DNA of 64,000 nucleotides from Amaricoccus sp047275745 (GTDB lineage Bacteria; Pseudomonadota; Alphaproteobacteria; Rhodobacterales; Rhodobacteraceae): the NCBI RefSeq assembly GCF_047275745.1, contig NZ_JBKQWU010000002.1, positions 199,330-263,329 of the forward strand, in the 5' to 3' direction. The notes under the pieces were generated by a model. The model was not told the DNA's origin, did no database searches, and saw only the letters and a program-made list of their open reading frames with translations. The position numbers and the translations under genes were made by a program. Below are positions 15,920 to 24,852 of this stretch, in pieces (position 1 is the first letter of the stretch; each line of letters starts with the position of its first letter).

Positions 15920-18373
15920 ATGATCGTCTCTTTTCTCAGCAAGACCCTCGAACAGAACTCCCTGGGCTATGTCCTGGCCGCGCTCATCGTCGCCACGGTG
16001 ATGGCGGCGACGATCATGATCCTCGCCCGGCGCGTCACCAAGCTCAGGGGCACGCAGCGGACGCTCTGGGCCGCGCTCCTCGCCTCGGTCGCCGGCATCG
16101 GTGTCTGGACGACGCATTTCGTCGCCATGCTCGGCTTCCGCCCCGACATGATGCTCGCCTACGACTCGGGCATGACGCTCGCCTCGGCGATGGTGGGCAT
16201 CCTCTGTGTCGGCGGCCCGCTCGCCATCAGCTGCCATCTGCGCTGGCGGGCGGCGCGGGTGGTCTGCGGCGTGCTCTCGGGGCTCGGCGTGGGCGCGATG
16301 CACTTCACGGGCATCCAGGCGCTGCGCGGCTGCGCGATCGATCACGACACGACGACCACCATCGCCGCGCTGGTGTTCGGCGCGGGTCTCATCGGCGCGG
16401 CCATGGCGCTGGGACCGGGCCGGCGGCGCGTGAAGCTCTCCATTGTGCTCACCGTGGCAGGCGTCTGCGCGCTGCATTTCACCGCGCTCTTCGGCCTGTC
16501 CCTGACGCCGCTGTCGATAGCGAGCCGAGCGGGCGCCGAGGCCACCGCGCTGTCGATCCTCGTGGTTTTCGGCGCGCTCGGCCTCTCCGGGGCTGCCTTC
16601 GCCGCCGTCTATGCCGAGGCACGGCTCGACAAGCAGCGCCGGCAGGCCGAGCACGCTCAGGCGCGGCAGAACGAGGTCTTCTCGCTCGCGCTCCGCAACA
16701 TGTCGAACGGCCTCGTCATGGTCGACGCCGAGGGCCGGATCAGCGCCTTCAACCAGCGGGCGATGGAACTGCTCGGGCTGGAGGAAGGCGACGCCGAGCC
16801 GGGGATGGAGCTCTCGCAGATGCTGGGCGTCATGGGACGCCGCGGCGGCTGGAGCGCCGAGGAGGTGGTCGATTTCGTGGCCGAGCATTTCGACTGGCTG
16901 CAGGGCGGAGGGTCGAGCCGGGTCGAGCGCAAGTTCGAGAATGGCCGCGCGCTCAGCATCGCCTGCCGGCGGATGCCGGAGGGCGGGGCGATCCTGACCT
17001 ATGACGACGTGACCGAGCACCGCGCCGCCGAGCAGGCCATGACCCATATGGCCTATCACGACGCGCTGACCGGGCTTCCGAACCGCCGCGGCTTCCGGGA
17101 GGAGATCCAGCGGGTGACCACGCGCGACGGCGCGGTCGCGGTGCTGATGCTCGATCTCGACCGGTTCAAATGGGTGAACGACACGCTCGGCCATGCCGTC
17201 GGCGACGCGCTGCTCGTACAGGTGGCCGAACGGCTGCGCCGGATCTGCCGGGCGGAGGACGGGATCTTCCGGCTCGGCGGCGACGAGATCGCGATCATCT
17301 CGCAGGGGACGACCACGGCGGAGGGCCGCATCCTCGCCGAGCGGGTCCAGACCGCGTTCCAGGAGAGCTTCCCGATCGACGGGCATTCGGTCGGCGTCGG
17401 CTGCAGCATCGGCATCGCCTCGACCGAGGACGGCGAGCGCCGCAAGATCGTCGAGAAGGCCGATCTCGCCCTCTACCGCGCCAAATCGCTCGGCCGGAAC
17501 CGGGTCGAAACCTACGAGAGCGGCATGATGGAACGCGCCATCGAGCGGGGGCAGACCGAGATCGACCTGTCGCGGGCGATCGCGGAGCGGCAGCTCGAAC
17601 TGCGCTATCAGCCGCTCTGCGAACTGCCCGAGGGCCGGCTGCTGGGGTTCGAGGCGCTGATCCGCTGGCACCACCCGCTTCGCGGCCTCGTCTCGCCGGC
17701 CGATTTCATCCCGATCGCCGAGGCCAACGGCATGATCCTCGACATCGGCGCCTGGGTTCTCGACGAGGCCTGCCGGCAGCTGGCGCGCTGGCCCGAGGAT
17801 CTGCATGTGGCGGTCAACGCCTCGGCCGTCCAGATGCGGGCTCCCGACTTCCTCGCCCAGGTCAAGGGCGCGCTGACCCGGCACGGGGTGGCGCCCCGGC
17901 GGCTCGAGATCGAACTGACCGAGACCGCGATGGTCGAGGACGGCAAGCACATGTCGCAGGTTCTGGCGAGCCTGCGCGCGCTCGGCGTCCGCATCGCGAT
18001 GGACGATTTCGGGACCGGGTACTCGTCGCTCGCCCATCTTCGCGACTTCGAGCTCGACCGGATCAAGATCGACCGCAGTTTCGTCGATACGGATCTCGAC
18101 GACGTGGGCGCCCGCGCCGTCATCCGCGCGGTCACGAGCCTCGCCCGCGACCTCTCGATCATCACGATCGGCGAGGGGGTGGAGACGCCGGGTCAGCTCG
18201 ACCGGCTGATCGAACTCGGCTGCGACGTCGCACAGGGGTATCTGATCGGCAAACCCGTCACGGCGGGCGAGGCGAACCGGCTCATCATGACACGGAGCTT
18301 CGACGAGGATCTCCGCGCAGAGCAGGCCGAGGCGGCCGCCTTCGCAGCCGGTCCCGTCCGCGCGGCGGGGTGA
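15920..18373 (+). CDS. MHYT-PAS-GGDEF-EAL cyclic-di-GMP protein
   Basis: An 817-residue membrane signalling protein. Residues 1-220 form seven helices with three MHYT-type motifs (WTTHFVAM, GAMHFTGI, CALHFTAL), a domain proposed to sense gases or bind copper at the membrane. A PAS-like segment spans about 250-360. The GGDEF domain (about 375-540) reads GGDEI at 453-457, with an inhibitory I-site RAED at 444-447. The EAL domain (about 555-805) keeps EAL (578-580), ELTET, MDDFGTGYSS and IKIDRSF, so phosphodiesterase activity is likely. The Phe-to-Ile change in the cyclase motif may weaken synthesis. It has no obvious operon partner; a strong hairpin follows. Confidence 0.95.
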   Translation: MIVSFLSKTLEQNSLGYVLAALIVATVMAATIMILARRVTKLRGTQRTLWAALLASVAGIGVWTTHFVAMLGFRPDMMLAYDSGMTLASAMVGILCVGGPLAISCHLRWRAARVVCGVLSGLGVGAMHFTGIQALRGCAIDHDTTTTIAALVFGAGLIGAAMALGPGRRRVKLSIVLTVAGVCALHFTALFGLSLTPLSIASRAGAEATALSILVVFGALGLSGAAFAAVYAEARLDKQRRQAEHAQARQNEVFSLALRNMSNGLVMVDAEGRISAFNQRAMELLGLEEGDAEPGMELSQMLGVMGRRGGWSAEEVVDFVAEHFDWLQGGGSSRVERKFENGRALSIACRRMPEGGAILTYDDVTEHRAAEQAMTHMAYHDALTGLPNRRGFREEIQRVTTRDGAVAVLMLDLDRFKWVNDTLGHAVGDALLVQVAERLRRICRAEDGIFRLGGDEIAIISQGTTTAEGRILAERVQTAFQESFPIDGHSVGVGCSIGIASTEDGERRKIVEKADLALYRAKSLGRNRVETYESGMMERAIERGQTEIDLSRAIAERQLELRYQPLCELPEGRLLGFEALIRWHHPLRGLVSPADFIPIAEANGMILDIGAWVLDEACRQLARWPEDLHVAVNASAVQMRAPDFLAQVKGALTRHGVAPRRLEIELTETAMVEDGKHMSQVLASLRALGVRIAMDDFGTGYSSLAHLRDFELDRIKIDRSFVDTDLDDVGARAVIRAVTSLARDLSIITIGEGVETPGQLDRLIELGCDVAQGYLIGKPVTAGEANRLIMTRSFDEDLRAEQAEAAAFAAGPVRAAG

Positions 18374-18437
18374 AGGTAGCCGCGGGGTGGTGCACGTGAC
18401 GGCGGTGGATCGTCCGCGTGTGAAGAGCCAGGCATGC

Positions 18438-18463
18438 GAAGGGCCGCCCCAGGGCGGCCCTTC
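18438..18463. terminator. Strong GC hairpin between the GGDEF-EAL gene and csbD
   Basis: A 12-bp perfect stem GAAGGGCCGCCC / GGGCGGCCCTTC with a two-base centre, placed 64 bases after the GGDEF-EAL stop and 22 bases after the csbD stop, which converges on it. It is symmetric, so it may end transcripts from both sides, although neither side has a long U-tract. Confidence 0.55.
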
Positions 18464-18485
18464 CCCATCCCGGCGATGGGACGGG

Positions 18486-18677
18486 TCAGGTGCGGTCGAC
18501 GGCGTCCTTGACCGCTTCCTTCGCATCGCCCTTGGCTTTCTGGAGCTTGCCCTTGGCTTCCTGCGCGGAACCCTCGGCTTCCATCTCCGGATCGTTGATG
18601 GCGCGTCCCACCGCTTCGCGGGCCTTGCCGGCGAGTTCGTTGGCGGTGCCCTTGACCTTGTCCGTCGTGCTGCTCAT
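18486..18677 (-). CDS. CsbD-family stress protein
   Basis: A 63-residue, highly charged, helix-rich protein. It begins MSSTTDKVKGTANELAGKAREAVG, the standard CsbD opening, and continues with AQEAKGKLQKAKGDAKEAVKD repeats. CsbD-like proteins are induced by general stress; their biochemical role is not known. The ATG at 18677 follows GGGAGAGG. A longer frame to 18752 exists, but its extra residues are not family-like. Confidence 0.93.
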   Translation of the reverse strand: MSSTTDKVKGTANELAGKAREAVGRAINDPEMEAEGSAQEAKGKLQKAKGDAKEAVKDAVDRT

Positions 18678-18768
18678 CGCAGTGCCTCTCCCAAATGGTT
18701 TCCGCGATGGAAACGCCATACCCTTCGAATGGTTGCGGCGTCGGCCGATCACGGAAACCGGAGCGGGA

Positions 18769-21700
18769 TCAGGCCTGCGCGGGTCTCCGCTCGGCCCCGC
18801 GGCGGGCCGCCATCGCCTCGTCGCTGTGGGAGATCAGGCTGTAGAACATCGGCACGACGAAGAGGGTGAACACCGTCCCGATCAGCATTCCCGTGAAGAT
18901 GACGAGGCCGATCGAATAGCGCGCGGCGGCGCCGGCGCCATCGGCGATGATGAGCGGAACCACGGCGAGCGCCATCGCCGCCGTCGTCATCAGGATCGGA
19001 CGAAGCCGGACCTTCGCCGCCGCGACGATCGCGTCGCGCTTCGACAGGCCGTGCTCCTCCCGCTGCTGGTTGGCGAATTCGACGAGCAGGATGCCATGCT
19101 TGGTGATGAGCCCGATCAGCGTGATCAGACCGACCTGGGTGTAGATGTTGAGCGTGCCGAGTCCGATGTTGAGCGGCAGGATCGCGCCGAAGATCGAGAG
19201 CGGCACCGACATCAGAATGATGAACGGATCGCGGAAGCTCTCGAACTGCGCCGCCAGTACGAGATAGATCACCACGATCGCCAGTCCGAAGGCGATCAGC
19301 AGCGTGTTGCCCTGGTTGATCTCGAGCCGTGACTGGTCGGCGTAGTCGATGAAATACCCTTCCGGCAGTTCTTCCTGCATGATCTGGCGCAGCGTCGCGA
19401 GCCCGTCGCCCGAGGTCACGCCGGGCAGCGGCAGCGCCGAGAGGGTGGCGGAGTTCAGCTGGTTGAACTGTTCGATCACCGCGGGCGACGCCCTGGTCTC
19501 GACGCTGACCACCGAGGACAGCGGCACCATCTCCCCGGTGGAGGCGCGCACGAAGAACTGCCCCAGCTGCTCCGGATTGGACCGCCAGTCGCGCGGCACC
19601 TGGGTGATCACATCGTAGCTGTTGGAATCGCGGTCGAACTGTCCGATGGACGCGCCGCCGACCAGAAGACCGAGCGTGTTGCCGACATCGGCCACCGAGA
19701 CGTTGAGGCTCGCAGCCCGGTCGCGGTCGATCGTCACGCGGGTTTCCGGCTGATCGAAGGACATCGAATTCTGCACGACGATGAACATGCCGGTCGCCGT
19801 GGCCCGCTGCTCGATCCTCTCCGCGAGTTCGAACACCCGTTCCGGCGAATAGATCGACTGCAGCACGACCGAGATCGGCAGGCCGCCGCCGGCGCCGGGC
19901 AGGGTGGGTGGCGCGAAAACGAAGCCTTCCATGCCCGCGACCCCGCCCAGCATCGCCTGAAGCTCCTGCTGGATCTCGGCCTGCGAACGCTCGCGGTCGA
20001 CCCAGTCGTTCAGCGCCCAGATGTAGAAGGCCGAGCTCGGCGTGCCGGTCGCACCGCCGATCGAGAAGCTGGTCCGGACCTCCTCCAGATCCTGCGACAT
20101 ACCGTAGATCTGGTCGGTGTAGAGCTTGGTGTACTCGTTCGTGGCGTAGAGCGGGCCGTTCAGGATCGCGAAGAGCGCGCCCGAATCCTCCTCGGGCGCC
20201 AGTTCCGATGTCGTGTTCAGGAACATGAACACCGTCGCGCTGAAAAGCGAGACCACCATCAGGAGCGTGACCGGGCGATAGTCGAGCGAACTCGACACCC
20301 GGCGCTCGTACCAGTTGGCGAGGCCGTCGAAACGGTTGTCGACGAAGCGCTGGAACCGCCCCGGCTCGCCGGAGGTCAGGAGCCGCGCCGACATCGCCGG
20401 GGTGATGGTGAGTGCGATGACCCCCGACAGGATCACCGCTCCCGCCAGTGCGAAGGAGAACTCGCGGAACAGCGCCCCCGTGAGCCCCGCCGTGAAGCCG
20501 AGCGGCGCCAGCACCGCGGCCAGCGTGAGGGTCATGGCGACGACCGGGCCCGCGATCTCCTTCATGCCCATGATCGAGGCCTGCAGCGGTGTGAGCCCCT
20601 CCTCGATATGGCGGTGGATGTTCTCGACAACCACGATGGCGTCATCGACGACGAGGCCGATGGCGAGCACCATCGCGAGCAGCGACAGGAGATTGATCGA
20701 ATAGCCGAGCGCGAGCAGAACGGCGCAGACGCCGATGAGCGAGAGCGGGATGGTCACGATCGGCATCATCACCGACCGGAAGGAACCGAGGAACAGGATG
20801 ATGACGACGACCACGATCGCCACCGCCTCGGCGATGGTCTTGAAGACTTCCTCGATGGAGGCCGAGATCGTCTCGGTCGAATCGTAGACGAGATCGATCG
20901 ACATGCCGCGCGGGAGCGCGGCGTTGATCGCGGGCAGTTCCGCCACCACCGCGTCGGCGACTTCGAGCGGGTTCGACGCGGGCGTCGGGAAGACACCGAT
21001 GAAGGTCCCGGACTCGCCGTCGATCGTCACGACCGTTTCGTGGTTCTCCGCTCCCAGCTCGATGCGCGCGACATCGCGCAGCCGCACGACCGCGTCGCCC
21101 TCGCCCCGGATCGGCAGGGTTCCGAAACCCTCGGGGCTCTGCAGCGTCGATTGCAGCGTGATCGCCGTCGCGGTGAATTCGTTCTCGGTCTTTCCCGGCG
21201 CGGAGAGGAAGTTCGAGTTCCGGACCGCTTCCAGCACCTCCGCCGCCGTGACCCCGCGCGCCGCGAGCGCCAGCGGGTCGAGCCAGATCCGCATCGAATA
21301 GTTCGCCGCGCCGATGATCTCGCTCTCGGCGACGCCCGGGATCGTCGACATGCGCGGCCGGATCACCCGTTCGAGATACTCGGTCAGCTGCTCCCCGTTC
21401 ATGTTCGGGTTGCGCGCGACGAGATACATGAGCGCGAACTGCTGGCCGGTGCCCTTGACGATCGACGGGTCCTCGGCGCCCTCGGGGAGTTCGCCCCGGA
21501 CCTGCTGCACCTTGGCGAGCACCTCGGTCAGCGCGGCATCCGGATCGGAGCCGAGCCGCATATGGACCTGGATGATGCTGACCGACGGCGTCGATTGCGA
21601 GGTGACGTAGTCGATGTTCTCCGTCGTGGCGACCGCGGCCGCGAGCGGCGCGGTGATGAACCCCTGGATGAGATCGGGCGGCGCGCCCTGGTAGACGGTG

Positions 21701-21843
21701 GTCACGGTGACGACCGTCTCCTCGACCTCCGGATATTCGCGGATCGCGAGGTTGAAGATGCCGTAGAAGCCGAGCAGCAGCATGAAGGCGGCGAGCACGC
21801 TCGACAGGACCGGCCGGCGGATGAAGAGCTCGCTCAGGTTCAT
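18769..21843 (-). CDS. RND efflux pump inner-membrane transporter (HAE1 family)
   Basis: A 1024-residue AcrB/MexB-like trimeric proton antiporter. There are twelve helices with two large periplasmic loops. The first helix is at 12-30. Helix 4 holds the proton-relay pair in GLVVDDAIVVVENI, and the second-half equivalent is LITLIGLITKHGILLVEFAN. The N-terminal FIRRPVLSSVLAAF and pore-domain LPEGAEDP are typical of the MexF/MdtB-like branch. Substrates cannot be deduced. The adaptor gene ends 10 bases upstream on the same strand. No outer-membrane TolC-like gene is in the window, so a shared TolC is presumably used. Confidence 0.95.
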   Translation of the reverse strand: MNLSELFIRRPVLSSVLAAFMLLLGFYGIFNLAIREYPEVEETVVTVTTVYQGAPPDLIQGFITAPLAAAVATTENIDYVTSQSTPSVSIIQVHMRLGSDPDAALTEVLAKVQQVRGELPEGAEDPSIVKGTGQQFALMYLVARNPNMNGEQLTEYLERVIRPRMSTIPGVAESEIIGAANYSMRIWLDPLALAARGVTAAEVLEAVRNSNFLSAPGKTENEFTATAITLQSTLQSPEGFGTLPIRGEGDAVVRLRDVARIELGAENHETVVTIDGESGTFIGVFPTPASNPLEVADAVVAELPAINAALPRGMSIDLVYDSTETISASIEEVFKTIAEAVAIVVVVIILFLGSFRSVMMPIVTIPLSLIGVCAVLLALGYSINLLSLLAMVLAIGLVVDDAIVVVENIHRHIEEGLTPLQASIMGMKEIAGPVVAMTLTLAAVLAPLGFTAGLTGALFREFSFALAGAVILSGVIALTITPAMSARLLTSGEPGRFQRFVDNRFDGLANWYERRVSSSLDYRPVTLLMVVSLFSATVFMFLNTTSELAPEEDSGALFAILNGPLYATNEYTKLYTDQIYGMSQDLEEVRTSFSIGGATGTPSSAFYIWALNDWVDRERSQAEIQQELQAMLGGVAGMEGFVFAPPTLPGAGGGLPISVVLQSIYSPERVFELAERIEQRATATGMFIVVQNSMSFDQPETRVTIDRDRAASLNVSVADVGNTLGLLVGGASIGQFDRDSNSYDVITQVPRDWRSNPEQLGQFFVRASTGEMVPLSSVVSVETRASPAVIEQFNQLNSATLSALPLPGVTSGDGLATLRQIMQEELPEGYFIDYADQSRLEINQGNTLLIAFGLAIVVIYLVLAAQFESFRDPFIILMSVPLSIFGAILPLNIGLGTLNIYTQVGLITLIGLITKHGILLVEFANQQREEHGLSKRDAIVAAAKVRLRPILMTTAAMALAVVPLIIADGAGAAARYSIGLVIFTGMLIGTVFTLFVVPMFYSLISHSDEAMAARRGAERRPAQA

Positions 21844-21853
21844 GGCGCCGTCC

Positions 21854-22972
21854 TCACTGCCCGATCGGCTCGAAGGCGGCGGCGGTGGGGTCGATCGTGT
21901 TGTCGATCCGGACCGGCGCGCCCTGGAACAGGCGGTTCTGCCCGGCCGTCACGACGGTGTCACCCGGCGACAGCCCCCCGGTCACCTCGACGCGCCCGAG
22001 CGAGCGGCGGCCGATCTGGACGAAGACCTGCTCGACCGTCATCTTCTTTTCCTCGCCCTCACCTTCCTCATGCACGACATAGACGCTGTCGCCATAGAGC
22101 GTGGAGGTCACGGCGGTCTGCGGCAGGGCGATCACGTTCTGCTCGGCCGGAAGCTCGACGCGGACGCGGAGAAACTGCCCCGGGTTCAGCGAGGCGCCGG
22201 GATCGTCCACCTCGGCCCGCACCGTGACGAGGCGGCTGTTCGGGTCGATGCGCGGCTCGATCCCGATGACCCGGCCGCCGAGCGAGATATCGCCGACCTC
22301 CGAGGAGGCGGTCACCGGCAGACCGATACGGACCAGCCGGCCCTGCTGTTCGGAGACCGAGAAATCGACCCGCATCGCCTTCAGATCCTGCAGGGTCGCG
22401 TAGACCGTCCCGGTCGGGAGATACTGGCCGACATCGATCTGCGGAATGCCGGCGGTACCCGCGAACGGGGCGCGCAGCGCCTTCTGCCGCGTCACGGCCG
22501 TCAGCTTCTCGACCTCCGCCCGGGCGCTGGCCGCGCTCGCCTGCGCCTCGTCGAGATCGTTCGCCGCCGTGACGCCGCGCGCCTGCAGGGTCCGCTGCCG
22601 CTCGAGCTGGATTTCGCTGAGGTTCAGGGTCGCGCCGGCGGCGGCGAGATCGGCCTGTTCGATGGCGTCGTCGAGCTGAACAAGAATCTGCCCGGCCTCG
22701 ACCTCGTCATTGGCCTGGAAGCGGATCTCCTTCACGATGCCCGGCGTCTCCACGCCGAGCTCAACCCCCTGTTTCGCCCGCGCGGTGCCAATCGCCTCGA
22801 TGCCCGGCATCCAGCCGCCCGCCTCCACTTCCATGGTGGAAACCGTCACCGGGTCCGGCTGACGGTTGGCGAAGAACTCGCCGATCATCTTCGAGCGGAA
22901 GAGGTTGAAGCCGACGATGCCGCCGACGACGAGGCCAAGCAGGATGACCGCGATGATGAGTCTCTTGATCAA
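21854..22972 (-). CDS. RND efflux periplasmic adaptor (membrane-fusion protein)
   Basis: A 372-residue adaptor that bridges the RND transporter and the outer-membrane channel. An N-terminal anchor helix (about 5-23, LIIAVILLGLVVGGI) is followed by a split lipoyl domain (GIVKEIRFQANDEVEAGQILVQLD and KALRAPFAGTAGIPQIDVGQYL), a hairpin of about 60 residues, and a beta-barrel. The start is uncertain: no ATG with a good ribosome site lies near the helix. I propose TTG at 22972; the open frame extends to 23158 through Arg/Pro-rich sequence without similarity. Same operon as the transporter. marR ends 225 bases upstream, same strand, which hints at local regulation. Confidence 0.88.
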   Translation of the reverse strand: MIKRLIIAVILLGLVVGGIVGFNLFRSKMIGEFFANRQPDPVTVSTMEVEAGGWMPGIEAIGTARAKQGVELGVETPGIVKEIRFQANDEVEAGQILVQLDDAIEQADLAAAGATLNLSEIQLERQRTLQARGVTAANDLDEAQASAASARAEVEKLTAVTRQKALRAPFAGTAGIPQIDVGQYLPTGTVYATLQDLKAMRVDFSVSEQQGRLVRIGLPVTASSEVGDISLGGRVIGIEPRIDPNSRLVTVRAEVDDPGASLNPGQFLRVRVELPAEQNVIALPQTAVTSTLYGDSVYVVHEEGEGEEKKMTVEQVFVQIGRRSLGRVEVTGGLSPGDTVVTAGQNRLFQGAPVRIDNTIDPTAAAFEPIGQ

Positions 22973-23196
22973 CCGACGCCCAACCCCACCCGTCCACGCG
23001 AACCGCCGCTGGCGCGCCGGTGGCCGCATCGAAGACCCACAAACGGAACGCGAACTCGCGGGCGCTCGATCGCGCCGCGTCGCGGGCGTCGATGGCCCGC
23101 TCCCACATCCGTGGGCATTCCTGCGCGGTTTTGACCGCGCGGTCAAGCCTCCAACCACGTGACTGCGAACGCCCTGAGGTTGTCCGGACCCGAGAC

Positions 23197-23670
23197 TCAG
23201 GTTTCCTCGGCGCCGAGCACGGCGCGGATGGCGCGCAGCGTCGGCAGGGCATCGCGCAGGCGGCCCGGCCCGAGTTCCTCGAGCAGGTCATCGAAGACCG
23301 GGGCCATCGCGAGTACTGCCCTATCGCGCGCCGATTGCCCCGCCGGGCTCAGGCCCACCCACTTGCGGCGTGCGTCGTCCCAGTCGGGACGGATGTGAAC
23401 GTAGCCCGCCGCGTCGAGCTTGCGCAGCGTATTGGTCATCGCGCCCTTGGTCACATGGAAGATCCGGGCAAGCTGCGCCGGCGTCTTCTCGCCGCCGAGC
23501 CGGGCGAAATGGTTCAGCACCATGAAATGCGACAGCTCCATGCCGCGGGGCAGCGCGCGCTGGAGCCGACCCCTCGCCAGTTGCTCGATCATCACGATCT
23601 CGCTGAAGAACACGATCACCATCGGATCGCGCGGCGATTCGACGGGTGGGGCCCGGTTGCCCCGGCTCAC
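23197..23670 (-). CDS. MarR-family transcriptional regulator
   Basis: A 157-residue winged-helix regulator. The DNA-binding region is TPAQLARIFHVTKGAMTNTLRKLDAAGYVHIRPDWDD, including the wing with the conserved D-x-R (DDARRKWVGL), flanked by dimerisation helices. I chose the GTG at 23670, which overlaps the nitrilase stop as GTGA, indicating translational coupling; an ATG at 23622 is an alternative. Downstream on the same strand lies the RND adaptor-transporter pair, so control of efflux is plausible. Equally, the gene could simply be the last of the comF-grx-nitrilase group and act elsewhere. Confidence 0.9.
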   Translation of the reverse strand: MSRGNRAPPVESPRDPMVIVFFSEIVMIEQLARGRLQRALPRGMELSHFMVLNHFARLGGEKTPAQLARIFHVTKGAMTNTLRKLDAAGYVHIRPDWDDARRKWVGLSPAGQSARDRAVLAMAPVFDDLLEELGPGRLRDALPTLRAIRAVLGAEET

Positions 23671-24545
23671 GAGGTCGCGCGGTCGGTGGGTCCGTGACTG
23701 GCCGGACCCTGAGCGCCCGGCCGGGCGAAGCTCCGGTCGTGGCGGAGTTGCGGTACCATGTCCCGGACCTTCGCGACCTCGGTCAGGTCGAGCTCCCCGA
23801 AGATCACCCCCGGCCCGTCCGGCGCCTCGGCGATGATCTCGCCCCAGGGTCCGACGATCAGGCTGTGGCCATAGGTCCGCCGGTCCGGCCCCTCGGTCGT
23901 GACGTGGTGGCCCGACTGCGCGGCGGCGAGAACGAAACAGCCGGTCTCGATCGCGCGGGCGCGGAGCAGCGTCTGCCAGTGGGCGCGGCCCGTCGGCACG
24001 GTGAAGGCCGCTGGCACCGTGATGATGTCGGCTCCCTCCTGCGCGAGCACGCGGTAGAGCGCGGCGAAGCGCATGTCGTAACAGATCGTGAGCCCGAGCC
24101 TCGCCTCTGGAAGATCGGCGATCACCGCTTCGGTTCCCGGCCGGAAGGCGGCGGATTCGCGATAGGATTCGCCCTTCTCCAGCGCCACGTCGAACATGTG
24201 GATCTTGTCGTAGCGCGCGGCGATCCCGCCGTCCGGCGCGATCAGGAAGGAGCGGTTCGCGAAGCGGCCGTCCTCGTCGTGGGTCAGGATAGCGAGGCTG
24301 CCGATCACGAGCCAGATGCCGCGCTCCGCCGCGACGTCGCGGAGCCGCGCCAGCGTCGGGTCGTCCTCCTCGTGGCGCAGCATCGCCTTCTGACGGGCGC
24401 GGCTGGAGGAGACGATATTGGTGACTTCCGGGGTGACGACGAGGCTGGGGCCGCCACCCGCCGCCCTTCGCACCAGATCCTCGGTGACGCGGAGGTTCGC
24501 TGCGGGATCGTCGGAGGAACAGAGCTGGACGAGGGCTACGCGCAT
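23667..24545 (-). CDS. Carbon-nitrogen hydrolase, Nit1/deaminated-glutathione amidase type
   Basis: A 292-residue nitrilase-superfamily enzyme with the catalytic triad Glu40 (VVTPEVTN), Lys114 (YDKIHMFDV) and Cys155 (TICYDMRF). The YDKIHLFDV and CYDxRF contexts are those of the Nit1/Nit2 branch, which hydrolyses deaminated glutathione made by transaminase side reactions. That would fit the neighbouring glutaredoxin in a metabolite-repair sense, but this is inference. The C terminus (about 275-292) is variable and Pro/Arg-rich. The glutaredoxin gene ends 9 bases upstream. Confidence 0.92.
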   Translation of the reverse strand: MRVALVQLCSSDDPAANLRVTEDLVRRAAGGGPSLVVTPEVTNIVSSSRARQKAMLRHEEDDPTLARLRDVAAERGIWLVIGSLAILTHDEDGRFANRSFLIAPDGGIAARYDKIHMFDVALEKGESYRESAAFRPGTEAVIADLPEARLGLTICYDMRFAALYRVLAQEGADIITVPAAFTVPTGRAHWQTLLRARAIETGCFVLAAAQSGHHVTTEGPDRRTYGHSLIVGPWGEIIAEAPDGPGVIFGELDLTEVAKVRDMVPQLRHDRSFARPGAQGPASHGPTDRATS

Positions 24546-24554
24546 CGGATGACC

Positions 24555-24815
24555 TCAGCTCGCTTCGAGCAGCGGATCGAGTTCGCCCGCGCGCTCGAGG
24601 GCGTTCAGATCGTCGAACCCGCCGATATGCCGGTCGCCGATGAAGATCTGCGGCACGGTGCGGCGGCCCCGGGCGCGTTCGGTCATCTCGGCGCGCCGCC
24701 CGGGCTCGGCGGCGACGTTGACCTCCTGAAAACTCGCGCCCTTGGCGGTCAGGAGCCGCTTCGCGGCCATGCAATAGCCGCAGGTCGGAGTCGTATACAT
24801 GAGGATCGCGGGCAT
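24555..24815 (-). CDS. grxC: Glutaredoxin 3-like
   Basis: An 86-residue thioredoxin-fold protein with the dithiol active site C12-G-Y-C15, the cis-proline block RTVPQIFIG and the glutathione-binding GGFDDLNAL. It reduces disulfides and glutathionylated proteins using glutathione. The classical site is CPYC; CGYC is a less common but known variant. The ATG at 24815 follows AGGATA. It lies in the comF-grxC-nitrilase-marR run (38 bases after comF, 9 before the nitrilase), an order I recognise as usual in Rhodobacteraceae. Confidence 0.95.
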   Translation of the reverse strand: MPAILMYTTPTCGYCMAAKRLLTAKGASFQEVNVAAEPGRRAEMTERARGRRTVPQIFIGDRHIGGFDDLNALERAGELDPLLEAS

Positions 24816-24852
24816 CGGCGGTATCCTGACAGTCTCACGCAGCATGATGAAA

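Noticed and set aside
15857..18526. Open frame of about 890 codons antisense to the MHYT-GGDEF-EAL gene
   Set aside because: Shadow of a strongly supported gene; no ribosome site or recognisable motif.
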